Positions 26,391-35,215 of a stretch of 64,000 nucleotides of DNA are shown piece after piece. The stretch is taken from contig PHAG01000008.1 in NCBI GenBank assembly GCA_002841625.1, positions 186,001 to 250,000 of the forward strand, in the 5' to 3' direction. The position numbers and the translations under genes are program-made. Position 1 is the first letter of the stretch, and each line of letters starts with the position of its first letter. This DNA comes from Firmicutes bacterium HGW-Firmicutes-1. GTDB taxonomy: Bacteria; Bacillota; Clostridia; Lachnospirales; Vallitaleaceae. The notes beneath the pieces were generated by a model that was not told where the DNA came from, made no database searches, and saw nothing but the letters and a program-made list of their open reading frames with translations.

Positions 26391-28892
26391 ATGAGAAGAC
26401 TTGAAAGAACCCTCATTATTCTGCTCGTAGTAAGTCTTTTAGTTGCTAGTTCAGTTAATATCTTTTCTGCAAAGAGTAAAGTAACCACCACCCCTTCGGC
26501 ACCAACCCTTGGATATTCTCCAATGACGCCAACTAACGGTAATGTAACAGTAACCATCTATTTTCCTTCAACTGCAGTGGTTAAACAGTACAAGATTGGT
26601 ACTAATGGCACTTGGATCACATATTCCTCACCAATTATTTTAACATCTAATGCGTATGTTATTGCAAGGTATCAAAATAGTAAGGGTCAATGGTCAAATT
26701 TAGGTGGTGTGACGGTTTCTAATATCGACAAGACATCTCCGTTAAGTCCAACATTTTCTTTTTCTTCTTTACAATTAACAAATCAAAATGTTAGCGTTAC
26801 CATTAGCTTTAGTTCAGATTCAACAGTAAAACAATACAAAATAGGCAGTAGTGGTTTATGGACAAGCTATAACTCCCCAATTGTATTAGAATCCAATGAT
26901 ACAATTTATGCAAAGGCATCTGACGCTGTAGGAAACTGGACTTCAATTTCATCCTATTCGATTAGTAATATTGATAAGTCGGAACCCACATTACCAAGTT
27001 TTAATATTTCTAATAGTAATTATACCAATCAAGATATTACTGTAGACATTCAGTATAGTAATGATTCAGAATATAAAAAATATAGAATCGGAAGCTCAGA
27101 ACAATGGAATGATTATGTATCACCCTTAACAATAAGCACAAATACTACTATTCATGCCAAAGCTAGTGATGCAGCTGGAAACTGGACTATGGAAGTTAGT
27201 ACTGAAATAACGAACATAGATAAGGAAACCCCAAACAGCCCGGATTTTTCTGCTTCTTCAACGGAATTAACCAATCAAGATGTGGAACTGAGCATTCTCT
27301 ATGACATAGATTCAGTTGTAAAACAATTTAAAATTGGGGATACACAAGCATGGTTTGAATATAGTGGACCTATTATATTAAGTTCAAATGGGATTGTGAG
27401 TGCTAGATCCTCCGACGTAGCTGGTAACTGGTCATCAGAAGTGAACTACGTAGTGAATAATATCGACAAAACACCACCGATTTATCCGATTATTACTGCA
27501 ACTTCAATGGAGTTAACGAGTGAAAGTGTTACGGTGACGATTGATTATAGTGAAGAATCCAGTACTAAGGTTTACAAGATCGGAGCATCTGGAGTATGGG
27601 CGGAATATACAGGTCCCATCGTATTGAATACGAACGATATTGTATATGCGAAAGCAGCTGATTCAGTTGGAAATTGGACACCAGAAATTCAATATGAAAT
27701 CAATAATATTGATCACAGTGGACCTACTACGCCTATCATTATGGTTTCAACTATAGCAAATACCTATGAACCAGTAAAAGTGACCATTCTCTTTAGTGAG
27801 GATTCATTAATTAGACAGTATAAACTAGGTTTGAATGGTATTTGGACAAATTATATAGTTCCAATTGATCTTACAGGGAATACTATGGTCTATGCAAAAG
27901 CCTCTGATAATCTAGGAAATTGGAGTGAGGAAGCCAATTATTCAGTTGAAAACATTATAAAGATGGTAGTAGGTTATACGGTTAAATATGGTACAACAGA
28001 TAAAAGCTCCTATAATTCAATGGTATCTAATGTGAATACTTTAAATGAAATAATAACGGCAACTTATACGGTAGACGCACTTGGTAATTTAACAGGTACA
28101 GCACCTGCTGATCAAATTACATATGCGAATAACAATAATATTAGTACGAAGCTAATGGTAAGCAATAGCTTTGACTCAAATATTGCCAAGCTGTTACTTC
28201 AAAGTCCAGAAAATAGATTGAATTTAAAGAATAACATTATTTATTTGCTTCAAACGAATCATTATAAAGGTGTTGATATCGACATAGAAAACATACCAGC
28301 TTCTTGTAGAGATCAATTTACCACATTTATGAGTGAAGTCTATGGTGCGTTGAAGCCTCTAGGATACAGTGTGTCTGTAGCCGTCCAAGCCAAAACATAT
28401 GATTCCTCTACTGCAACCTGGAATTATGCTTTTGATTATAAGTCTCTAGCTATGTACTCGGATTATCTGATGATTATGGCATATGATGAACATTATCCAG
28501 GCGGAACCCCTGGCGCAGTCGCTTCGATAGATTGGGTAAAAAGTGTTGTTGATTATACGTTGACAGTAGTTCCGAAAGAAAAGATCATTTTAGGATTAGC
28601 AGCTTATGGATATGATTGGTCTAGCGGTGCTACAAAGGCATATTCAATCAACGGATGTTATAATTTAGCAAATCAGTATGGTGCGACTATTTATTTTGAT
28701 AATGTTACAAAGTCCAAGTATTTTAAATACACGGTGAATGGCGTTGCACATACCGTTTGGTTTGAAGATGGTGATACCATTCCTTATAAGTTAGATCTTG
28801 TGAATTCAAAGGAGTTAAAAGGAATAGGTATTTGGAGATTAGGCCTTGAGAACTCAAATTTTTGGGATGCAATACGTGTGAAATTAAGATAA
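26391..28892 (+). CDS. Secreted glycoside hydrolase family 18 enzyme with six surface repeats
   Basis: 833 residues: a signal peptide (about 1-25), six tandem repeats of ~79 residues (~38-520), each with a KQYKIGSSGLW-like core, YAKASDAVGNW and NIDK, resembling OmpL47-type bacterial surface beta domains, and a GH18 TIM barrel (~525-833). The catalytic DxDxE is seen in KGVDIDIENIP, and LMIMAYDEHYPGGTPG matches the GH18 active-site strand. The barrel resembles YaaH/SleL/YdhD-type enzymes that act on N-acetylglucosamine bonds in peptidoglycan or spore cortex. Chitinase activity is less likely but possible. An AGGAGA site lies before the ATG. Confidence 0.9.
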   Translation: MRRLERTLIILLVVSLLVASSVNIFSAKSKVTTTPSAPTLGYSPMTPTNGNVTVTIYFPSTAVVKQYKIGTNGTWITYSSPIILTSNAYVIARYQNSKGQWSNLGGVTVSNIDKTSPLSPTFSFSSLQLTNQNVSVTISFSSDSTVKQYKIGSSGLWTSYNSPIVLESNDTIYAKASDAVGNWTSISSYSISNIDKSEPTLPSFNISNSNYTNQDITVDIQYSNDSEYKKYRIGSSEQWNDYVSPLTISTNTTIHAKASDAAGNWTMEVSTEITNIDKETPNSPDFSASSTELTNQDVELSILYDIDSVVKQFKIGDTQAWFEYSGPIILSSNGIVSARSSDVAGNWSSEVNYVVNNIDKTPPIYPIITATSMELTSESVTVTIDYSEESSTKVYKIGASGVWAEYTGPIVLNTNDIVYAKAADSVGNWTPEIQYEINNIDHSGPTTPIIMVSTIANTYEPVKVTILFSEDSLIRQYKLGLNGIWTNYIVPIDLTGNTMVYAKASDNLGNWSEEANYSVENIIKMVVGYTVKYGTTDKSSYNSMVSNVNTLNEIITATYTVDALGNLTGTAPADQITYANNNNISTKLMVSNSFDSNIAKLLLQSPENRLNLKNNIIYLLQTNHYKGVDIDIENIPASCRDQFTTFMSEVYGALKPLGYSVSVAVQAKTYDSSTATWNYAFDYKSLAMYSDYLMIMAYDEHYPGGTPGAVASIDWVKSVVDYTLTVVPKEKIILGLAAYGYDWSSGATKAYSINGCYNLANQYGATIYFDNVTKSKYFKYTVNGVAHTVWFEDGDTIPYKLDLVNSKELKGIGIWRLGLENSNFWDAIRVKLR

Positions 28893-28908
28893 TAAAAGTA
28901 GGAAAGAT

Positions 28909-28936
28909 AAACGGGTGAAAGCCCGTTTGTTTTTTT
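28909..28936 (+). terminator. Terminator after the GH18 gene
   Basis: AAACGGG pairs with CCCGTTT around a small loop; GTTTTTTT follows. Confidence 0.88.
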
Positions 28937-29019
28937 GTGCATTTGGAACTACAGAAAGCGCAAGATATGTGGTAAGATGTCATTAATCAAGTAGCGTATT
29001 CGAGAAAGGACACAAGAGA

Positions 29020-30081
29020 ATGAATGGAAACAATTACAATGAAGTAGATTCTAAAATATTAATTGTTGATGATGATGAAGCAAATATATCATCCTTTAGA
29101 AGAATGCTAGAAATGAACGATTTTACAAATATCATTTCAACAACTGATTCACGAGAAGTCGTTGCTTTCTATTTAAAGGAAAAACCCGACCTTATTTTGT
29201 TGGATTTAAAAATGCCTTATTTGGACGGATTTCAAGTTCTTGAACAGCTTAATCTAATAAAAGAAGACGAATACTTACCTGTTATCATGATTACAGCTGA
29301 AAATGATAGACAGACTAAAATGAGAGCATTGGAACTTGGAGCCAGAGAATTTATCAGTAAACCCTTTGATCAAGCGGAGGCAATAACAAGAATAAAAAAC
29401 TTACTACAAATAAAAATTCTCCATAATAGCATTATAGATCAAAATCATTCACTTGAAAGAAAAGTGGAGGAAAGAACTAGAGAACTCAAAGATATGCAAC
29501 TCGAAATCATCCAAAGGTTATTGAGAGCTGCTGAATTTCGTGACGATTCAACGGGATTTCATATTTCGCGAATTGGCTACTATGCTAGAGAGCTTGGAAA
29601 ATTAAATGGTTTTTCAAAAAGTGACTGCGAAAAGCTACTTCACGCAAGCATGATGCATGATATCGGAAAAGTAGGAATTCCTGATCATATATTATTGAAA
29701 CCTGGTAAGCTGACAAAGGAGGAATGGGAGATCATGAAACAACATACGATTAAAGGCGCCCAGATCTTGTCAGGAAGTAAATCAGAGATTATGCAGTTGG
29801 CTGAAATCATAGCTTTAACACATCATGAAAAATGGGATGGAACCGGCTATCCATCACAACTGAAAGGGGAAGAAATACCAATAGAAAGCAGAATAACAAC
29901 TTTATGTGATGTATTTGATGCACTATTGTCAGTAAGACCTTATAAACATGCATGGCCATTTGTTGAAGTTGTTGAAGAAATAAAAAAGAACAGTGGTGTG
30001 TTTTTTGATCCTCAATTAACAACGTTATTTTTGCAAAATTTATCCAATTTTATCGAAATAAAAAACAAATATTTGGAATAG
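29020..30081 (+). CDS. Response regulator with HD-GYP phosphodiesterase domain
   Basis: 353 residues. The receiver domain (~12-130) has ILIVDDDEAN, the phospho-Asp in DLILLDLKMP, VIMITAEND and the Lys in FISKPFD. A short coiled linker (~145-165) leads to an HD-GYP domain with MMHDIGKVGIPD, LTHHEKWDGTGYP and a C-terminal Asp-Ala region (CDVFDALLSVRPYK). All metal ligands and the GYP motif are intact, so it is predicted to hydrolyse cyclic di-GMP in the cytoplasm under control of an unknown kinase. No diguanylate cyclase is in the window. Confidence 0.93.
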   Translation: MNGNNYNEVDSKILIVDDDEANISSFRRMLEMNDFTNIISTTDSREVVAFYLKEKPDLILLDLKMPYLDGFQVLEQLNLIKEDEYLPVIMITAENDRQTKMRALELGAREFISKPFDQAEAITRIKNLLQIKILHNSIIDQNHSLERKVEERTRELKDMQLEIIQRLLRAAEFRDDSTGFHISRIGYYARELGKLNGFSKSDCEKLLHASMMHDIGKVGIPDHILLKPGKLTKEEWEIMKQHTIKGAQILSGSKSEIMQLAEIIALTHHEKWDGTGYPSQLKGEEIPIESRITTLCDVFDALLSVRPYKHAWPFVEVVEEIKKNSGVFFDPQLTTLFLQNLSNFIEIKNKYLE

Positions 30082-30154
30082 CAAAGGGAAATTATTTAAG
30101 AGGTATGTATCTTGGATTAAATGGGTATAACGTAAAAACTATTGCAAATATTGC

Positions 30155-30203
30155 TTGCAAATGAATTTTATGTATTATATAATGCAAATGAGAATGATTT
30201 GCA
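30155..30203 (+). promoter_or_regulatory. Promoter of the zinc lipoprotein with Zur-like operator
   Basis: TTGCAA (30155-30160), 17 bases, TATAAT (30178-30183). Bases 30183-30203 are a palindrome with perfect 7-base arms, TGCAAAT-N7-ATTTGCA, lying on the transcription start. The form and position fit repression by a Fur-family zinc sensor (Zur); the Fur-family gene is the second gene of this transcript. Confidence 0.75.
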
Positions 30204-30225
30204 TATAATTCAAGGAGGTTTTTAT

Positions 30226-31182
30226 ATGAAAAACAAAAAAATTAACAGGTTAATGAATAGTATTGTATTGGTACTAGTTTTAGTGATGGTAAGTGGATGT
30301 GGTTCAAAGGTTGAGAATGAAGAAATATTTGAGAATGGTAAAATTACGGTATATACAAGCTTTTATGCAATGCATGATTTTGCAAATAAGATTGGGGGAG
30401 ACAAAATCAACTTAATTAATCTTGTTCCCACAGGAATGGAGCCCCATGATTGGGAGCCAAGTCCAAATGATATTGTTAAGCTTGAAAAGGCAGATGTTTT
30501 TATATATAATGGAGCTGGAATGGAACATTGGGTGGGAAAAGTATTAGAGTCAGTAGATAGTGAAAGATTGGTTGTAGTTGAAACCGCGAAAGGATTGAAA
30601 CTTCTTGAAGGGATTGATGATCATGAAGAGGATCTTAAGGAAAAAGACGATGAAGAGTTGAAATATGATCCTCATGTGTGGTTAAATCCAATGTTAGCAA
30701 AGCAACAAATGGAAGCTATTAAGGAAGCCTTTGTTTTAGCGGATCCTTCAAATAAGGAATTTTATGAAAATAATTATACGGATTATGCTGAAGAATTAGA
30801 TGAGCTTTTTGAAGAGTTTACTTCTACATTATCAGCTTTTGAGCATAGGGATATTATAGTAGCACACCAAGCTTATGGTTATTTATGTGATGCATTTGAT
30901 TTGAATCAAATTCCAATAGAAGGTCTCAATGCTGATGCAGAACCTTCACCATCTAGAATGGCTGAAATTATAGAATTTGCTAAAGAAAAAGATATAAAAG
31001 TTATTTTCTTTGAAGAGATGGTGAGCCCAAAGGTTGCAGAAACCATAGCAGAGGAAATTGGAGCACAGACAGCAGTATTAAGCCCATTAGAGGGACTTAA
31101 GGAAGCAGATATTGCAGCTGGAAAAGAGTATTTCTCAGTGATGAGAGAGAATCTTGAGGCTTTAAAGCAAGCATTACGATAA
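30226..31182 (+). CDS. Zinc ABC transporter substrate-binding lipoprotein (ZnuA/AdcA-like)
   Basis: The 318-residue lipoprotein has a lipobox at VMVSGCGS (Cys ~23). Cluster A-1 metal ligands are visible: His in GMEPHDWEPSP, His in DPHVWLNP, His in IIVAHQAYGYL, and the late acidic position in EEMVSPK. The acidic/His loop DDHEEDLKEKDDEE before DPHVW is typical of zinc-binding members. It captures zinc outside the cell for an ABC importer; its likely ATPase and permease are at 14072-15684. The ATG at 30226 is 8 bases from AAGGAGG; the upstream ATG at 30142 overlaps the promoter. Confidence 0.9.
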   Translation: MKNKKINRLMNSIVLVLVLVMVSGCGSKVENEEIFENGKITVYTSFYAMHDFANKIGGDKINLINLVPTGMEPHDWEPSPNDIVKLEKADVFIYNGAGMEHWVGKVLESVDSERLVVVETAKGLKLLEGIDDHEEDLKEKDDEELKYDPHVWLNPMLAKQQMEAIKEAFVLADPSNKEFYENNYTDYAEELDELFEEFTSTLSAFEHRDIIVAHQAYGYLCDAFDLNQIPIEGLNADAEPSPSRMAEIIEFAKEKDIKVIFFEEMVSPKVAETIAEEIGAQTAVLSPLEGLKEADIAAGKEYFSVMRENLEALKQALR

Positions 31183-31193
31183 GGATGATGATG

Positions 31194-31640
31194 ATGAAAA
31201 ACACGAGTAAAGAAATTTTATTGGATAAAGGCTTGAAAAATACTCGCCATAGGGAGCTTATCCTTGAGGTTTTTGAAAAAACTCAAAAGCCATTAACTGC
31301 AGAGGAAATTTTTTTGTTATTAAAGGGAAGTTCTGAAGCTACGTGTTTATCAACTGTTTATAGGACCGTTGAAGTGTTTGAGTCTAAAGGGTTAGTGATT
31401 AAATCTAATAGTATTGATGATGGAAAAGCACGATATGAATTCAATACTATGGAACATCGACATCATGTAATATGTATTGGATGTCATAAAATTATATTTA
31501 TTGATGAATGTCCATTTATTGAGATTGAAAAGAATCTGAAGGATAAATTAGAATTTGAAATTACAGGGCATAAGTTTGAAATATATGGAAATTGTAAAGA
31601 ATGTCAGAAACATGAAAGAGTTGAAGAGAATAAAATCTGA
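31194..31640 (+). CDS. Fur-family transcriptional regulator (probable Zur)
   Basis: About 148 residues with a Fur winged helix (KNTRHRELILEVF, then TCLSTVYRTVEVFESKGLV), a metal-sensing block HRHHVICIGCHKII and the structural zinc cysteines CIGC and CKEC. It starts 12 bases after the zinc lipoprotein gene; four consecutive ATG codons (31185-31194) leave the exact start open, and the last gives the best spacing from AAGGA. Its operon and the palindromic promoter argue for Zur, although Fur or PerR cannot be excluded by sequence alone. Confidence 0.88.
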   Translation: MKNTSKEILLDKGLKNTRHRELILEVFEKTQKPLTAEEIFLLLKGSSEATCLSTVYRTVEVFESKGLVIKSNSIDDGKARYEFNTMEHRHHVICIGCHKIIFIDECPFIEIEKNLKDKLEFEITGHKFEIYGNCKECQKHERVEENKI

Positions 31641-31652
31641 AGATATAACAAT

Positions 31653-31682
31653 AAAAAAGTGCCTAAAGAGGCACATTTTTTA
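31653..31682 (+). terminator. Bidirectional terminator between the Fur-family gene and cooS
   Basis: AAAAA-GTGCCT pairs with AGGCAC-TTTTT around AAAG; T-runs on both strands serve both convergent genes. Confidence 0.9.
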
Positions 31683-31691
31683 TTGTATGAG

Positions 31692-33824
31692 CTATATTAG
31701 ATCTAATTCCTTGCGTTTTTTCTCTATATGATCCACGTAAATTTGAATTGTTTTCTCGGCATCCAACTCGACAACTACTTTTCCAAGACCTAGGGATTCG
31801 GTAGTCTCAGTAAGGGTTTTTACAACAACATCACTACCAGTGATTGAAGGAACAGGAGCAATATGAACAAGCCAACCTAAAGCGATGGCGGTGCAAGCAT
31901 CGGCTACAGCTTTTTGTTCTAAATATTCTGGGGCACCGATTACAAGGGGCAATTTATTGGTATCTACATTGAGGACATCTGCTAATTCTTTTGCAGTATG
32001 AGTCATTTTACCAATATCTACACAGGCGCCATAGGAAAGTACGGGAGGAATGCCCAGCTGTTTGCAAACAGATTTTAGGCCTTCGCCACATTCATCTGCT
32101 GCCTCTGGTTGAGTTAGGCCTGTATATTCCATAACAGAAGAGGTACAACCGCCGGAAAGGACTAGGATGTTATTTTTAATGAGACCTTGGGTAATTTTGA
32201 ATACATTGCTGCCTCCTTGACCATATCGTGCAGTTGTACAGCCCACGATAGTTGCAATGCCACGAATATTGCCATTTACAATTTGTTCTATTAGAGGATC
32301 GAAGCTACCACCCAATGCTTTTTTTATAGATTCAGTACTGAATCCAATCATACAATCTGAAACATGAGGGGGTATATAAGCTTTTCGATTTTCACTTTTT
32401 CTTTGCTTAAACGCATCTAAAGCCATGTTTAAAGCTTTTTCTGCTTGCTCTTTCATTTTCTCAGGTATAAAATCTAAGGTTTCCGTGCCTTGGAGCTTAA
32501 TAACAGGATGAGTACTTAACAACTTTGTGCCAAAACGCTTTGCATATAAGGGCATTGTTGGTACAGTACAGTTGTAATCGAACATAAATAAATCAATGAC
32601 ACCTGTTGCCAATACATATTCTTGAGACAACCATTCTCCTTCTTGACCGGCATATCCTTTTTGGTTATGGGTGCCTTCATAATTCATTAATTGCTGACCT
32701 TCACATACATGTCCTAATATTTGAATGCCATCAGCACCTAGAGCATGTGCTTTTTGTTGCCATTCATCTGTGGATGCCAATTCAATGGCTACATGAGCCA
32801 ATAATGGCATATGACCATTTGTAATGATATTTACCATATTGTTCTTTAACAAACCCATATTTTGTTGTTTATGAGCAATCTCCTGTGTGCCCATAAGCAT
32901 TTCTTGAATTAGGTCAAGTAATAATAAGCCTTGATATTCATTTGCAACACCTAAGCGAACACTGTTGAGTAAGAAGTCAACAGGATCAGAGGAGAAATTG
33001 GTCATACACCTTGTTTGAGCATATGCAATTTCACTGTAGCCACCACCGGGAAAAAGACCAAGTTTATTCCATAGCTCTTTACGCTGAGTTGGCGCAAAGG
33101 CCTCTACTAACTTAGAAGGAATATGGTAGGGGGCATGTATATCATTTATCACCCAATCAGCAAATTGAATGGCAAGGGCCTCAATGGGTTGATTGGCATC
33201 AAGTCCAGCCATATCTGCATATTTTTTCAACTTTTCAGGATCGCGAATTTTCAGGCCGCTTTCAGGGTGCTCACCTGCAGCTTTTAGAGTTCTTGCAGCT
33301 TGATGACAGTGAAATATATTAGCGGCTGTTCCAATGGTAACGTGACGATACATAAAGTTTCTTGCTACCATAGTGTGCGCATCTACACCACAGGTACCAC
33401 GAGGAGCTTTTTTATTGATACGGCAAGGACCATTGGCGCATAATTGACAGGATAAACCTTCGATGCAAAATTGACATTGAATAGGCTGTTGTTCTTTAAA
33501 CCTATCGAATACATTTGTCAACCCAGCTTCGTGAACAACTTGATACATTTCACGCATTGCAGGGTCGATAATGACATTAAGGGGATACCCTTTTTTTGAT
33601 TGATCATGCTTTTGGATATGTTTTCGTTGCCATTTATGAACTTCCTTCATATCTGGCATTTTTTCGATATTCTCATAATCAATTTTGTGATCACCATTAA
33701 GACCTGGGTGGGTGTTTGGGTCGTTAGAATCTTCAGTGGTAAGCTTTGAGCCAAAAGTAGACTTGCTACCACTCATACGCTCCGAACTATTTTCAAAGGA
33801 TTTTTTTATTTCTTTATCGGACAT
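31692..33824 (-). CDS. cooS: Anaerobic carbon-monoxide dehydrogenase catalytic subunit (Ni-CODH)
   Basis: The 710-residue protein interconverts CO and CO2 at a Ni-Fe-S C-cluster. Cys-rich QCQFCIEGLSCQLCANGPCR supplies D/B-cluster ligands. Candidate C-cluster ligands: His in NGHMPLL, Cys in GHVCEGQQ, DYNCTVP, VGCTTARYG, SGGCTSS and SYGACVDIG. HVCEGQQ and DYNCTVP differ from the common CCTGNE and VQCIMP blocks, so this is a divergent clade. A polar extension of about 70 residues precedes the usual N-terminus. No CODH/ACS partners or hydrogenase genes adjoin it; the divergent ATPase at 34013 is the nearest likely maturation factor. AGGAGG lies before the ATG. Confidence 0.93.
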   Translation of the reverse strand: MSDKEIKKSFENSSERMSGSKSTFGSKLTTEDSNDPNTHPGLNGDHKIDYENIEKMPDMKEVHKWQRKHIQKHDQSKKGYPLNVIIDPAMREMYQVVHEAGLTNVFDRFKEQQPIQCQFCIEGLSCQLCANGPCRINKKAPRGTCGVDAHTMVARNFMYRHVTIGTAANIFHCHQAARTLKAAGEHPESGLKIRDPEKLKKYADMAGLDANQPIEALAIQFADWVINDIHAPYHIPSKLVEAFAPTQRKELWNKLGLFPGGGYSEIAYAQTRCMTNFSSDPVDFLLNSVRLGVANEYQGLLLLDLIQEMLMGTQEIAHKQQNMGLLKNNMVNIITNGHMPLLAHVAIELASTDEWQQKAHALGADGIQILGHVCEGQQLMNYEGTHNQKGYAGQEGEWLSQEYVLATGVIDLFMFDYNCTVPTMPLYAKRFGTKLLSTHPVIKLQGTETLDFIPEKMKEQAEKALNMALDAFKQRKSENRKAYIPPHVSDCMIGFSTESIKKALGGSFDPLIEQIVNGNIRGIATIVGCTTARYGQGGSNVFKITQGLIKNNILVLSGGCTSSVMEYTGLTQPEAADECGEGLKSVCKQLGIPPVLSYGACVDIGKMTHTAKELADVLNVDTNKLPLVIGAPEYLEQKAVADACTAIALGWLVHIAPVPSITGSDVVVKTLTETTESLGLGKVVVELDAEKTIQIYVDHIEKKRKELDLI

Positions 33825-33859
33825 TGGTACCTCCTAAAATCTGTATTTTACTTTAGAAT

Positions 33860-33875
33860 TTCCAATTTGTTGGAA
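33860..33875. repeat. Inverted repeat upstream of cooS
   Basis: TTCCAA-TTTG-TTGGAA, a perfect 6-bp inverted repeat 36 bases before the cooS start. It may be a regulator site; no clear -35/-10 pair was found for cooS. Confidence 0.4.
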
Positions 33876-33935
33876 TAATATTCTACTAGAACGGAGCACA
33901 ATAAAGGTAGCATGATAAAAGTTTGATTTGGGTAT

Positions 33936-33965
33936 TTGACAATAACTATGGCAAAGGTGTATTAT
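33936..33965 (+). promoter_or_regulatory. Promoter of the Mrp-type ATPase gene
   Basis: TTGACA (33936-33941), 18 bases, TATTAT (33960-33965). ATATGCCAA at 33976-33984, just after the predicted start, also occurs after the promoter at 35142. Confidence 0.65.
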
Positions 33966-34012
33966 AATAAAAAGCATATGCCAAAAATAAAAATCATTAA
34001 GGAGTAAAACTA

Positions 34013-34843
34013 ATGTCAGAATGTACAAGTTGTTCAGCTAATGAAAGCTGCACAAGAGACAAAGAAAAATGTCAGGTAGTGAGTAATTCATTTAGTAATA
34101 TTAAAAAAACAATAGGTGTAATGAGTGGAAAAGGTGGGGTTGGTAAATCAACTGTTGCCGTATCGATAGCAAAGCAATTAAAAAAGATGGGATATCAAGT
34201 AGGTATTTTAGATGCGGATATCACTGGACCAAGTGTACCTAGATTATTAGGGTTACAGGAAGAAAGAGCACTTAATTCAGAGGAATATATTTTGCCAGTT
34301 GAATCTAGTGAGGGTATTCGCACCATGTCATTGAATTTTTTGATTGAAGAAGAAAATAGCCCAGTGATATGGAGAGGACCAGCAGTATCTAACGTTGTTA
34401 AGCAGTTCTATACAGATGTGTTTTGGGGAGATTTAGATTATCTTGTGATTGATATGCCACCAGGCACCTCAGATGTTGCACTTACAGTAATGCAATCTAT
34501 TTTATTAGATGGTGTAATTATGGTTACATTACCACAAGATATGGTTTCAATGATTGTATCAAAAGCCGTAAATATGGCTAGGACACTAGAAATTCCAGTA
34601 CTTGGGGTGATTGAAAATATGAGTTATATATCATGTCCAGATTGTGGAAAACGCATTTCATTATTTGGAGAGGGAAATAGTGATCAATTGCTCTATGGTT
34701 TGCAGCTTGAGCTTTTAGGAGAGCTTCCGATGATGAAGGAAGTAGCTAAGCTATCAGCTGAGCTAGAGGAAAGTGAGTCAGAAGTTATTGATTCATTATT
34801 TGGGCCTATTGTTGAGAAGATTATTAAAGCAGTTGACCGCTAG
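34013..34843 (+). CDS. Mrp/NBP35-family iron-sulfur cluster carrier ATPase
   Basis: 276 residues. An N-terminal Cys-rich stretch (SECTSCSANESC) is followed by a deviant Walker A MSGKGGVGKST, Walker B-type DYLVIDMPPGTSD and the conserved CxxC in YISCPDCGK. These proteins carry Fe-S clusters and insert them into apo-enzymes; the divergent neighbour cooS, which needs several clusters, is an obvious possible client. Normal length for the family. GGAG lies before the ATG, and it is monocistronic. Confidence 0.92.
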   Translation: MSECTSCSANESCTRDKEKCQVVSNSFSNIKKTIGVMSGKGGVGKSTVAVSIAKQLKKMGYQVGILDADITGPSVPRLLGLQEERALNSEEYILPVESSEGIRTMSLNFLIEEENSPVIWRGPAVSNVVKQFYTDVFWGDLDYLVIDMPPGTSDVALTVMQSILLDGVIMVTLPQDMVSMIVSKAVNMARTLEIPVLGVIENMSYISCPDCGKRISLFGEGNSDQLLYGLQLELLGELPMMKEVAKLSAELEESESEVIDSLFGPIVEKIIKAVDR

Positions 34844-34939
34844 GATTATGTGAAATACATAGAGGTATACGATGACCGATTGGAGTGCATTTGACTTTAA
34901 TCGGTTATTGTGCATAAACACCAGTTATAGTTGGTGAGC

Positions 34940-35103
34940 AGACTGTCGACAAAAGCATTTTTTCTGATAAGTGTATTTACTATTGGCAGTAAGTGTTCAT
35001 TTTTCTGGCCTTACCCTTCGGACGGTCTGGTGAAAAATGAACACTTACTGCCTTTCGTATTAATCTAGAAAAAATGCGTTTATCTCTGTTTCGTTAATTG
35101 ATA
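34940..35103 (+). repeat. R1 palindromic repeat, copy B
   Basis: Same 165-bp nested palindrome as at 20738, with the inner 21-bp inverted repeat fully paired. The few differences are in the loop (GGACGG for GGCCGG) and the outer arm (GCGTTTATC). It lies in a 371-base gap whose first ~95 bases (34844-34939) show nothing I can name. Confidence 0.88.
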
Positions 35104-35141
35104 ATTAAAATCAGGAAACATTATTTTTTGCAAATTAGTTA

Positions 35142-35169
35142 TTGACATATGTTCATAATGGGGTATAAT
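35142..35169 (+). promoter_or_regulatory. Promoter of the DUF5320-NifX-MinD gene group
   Basis: TTGACA (35142-35147), 16 bases, TATAAT (35164-35169); ATATGCCAA follows at 35186-35194. Confidence 0.75.
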
Positions 35170-35215
35170 AGTTTATGTAAAGGGTATATGCCAATAATTA
35201 ATAAGGAGGTTCAAC

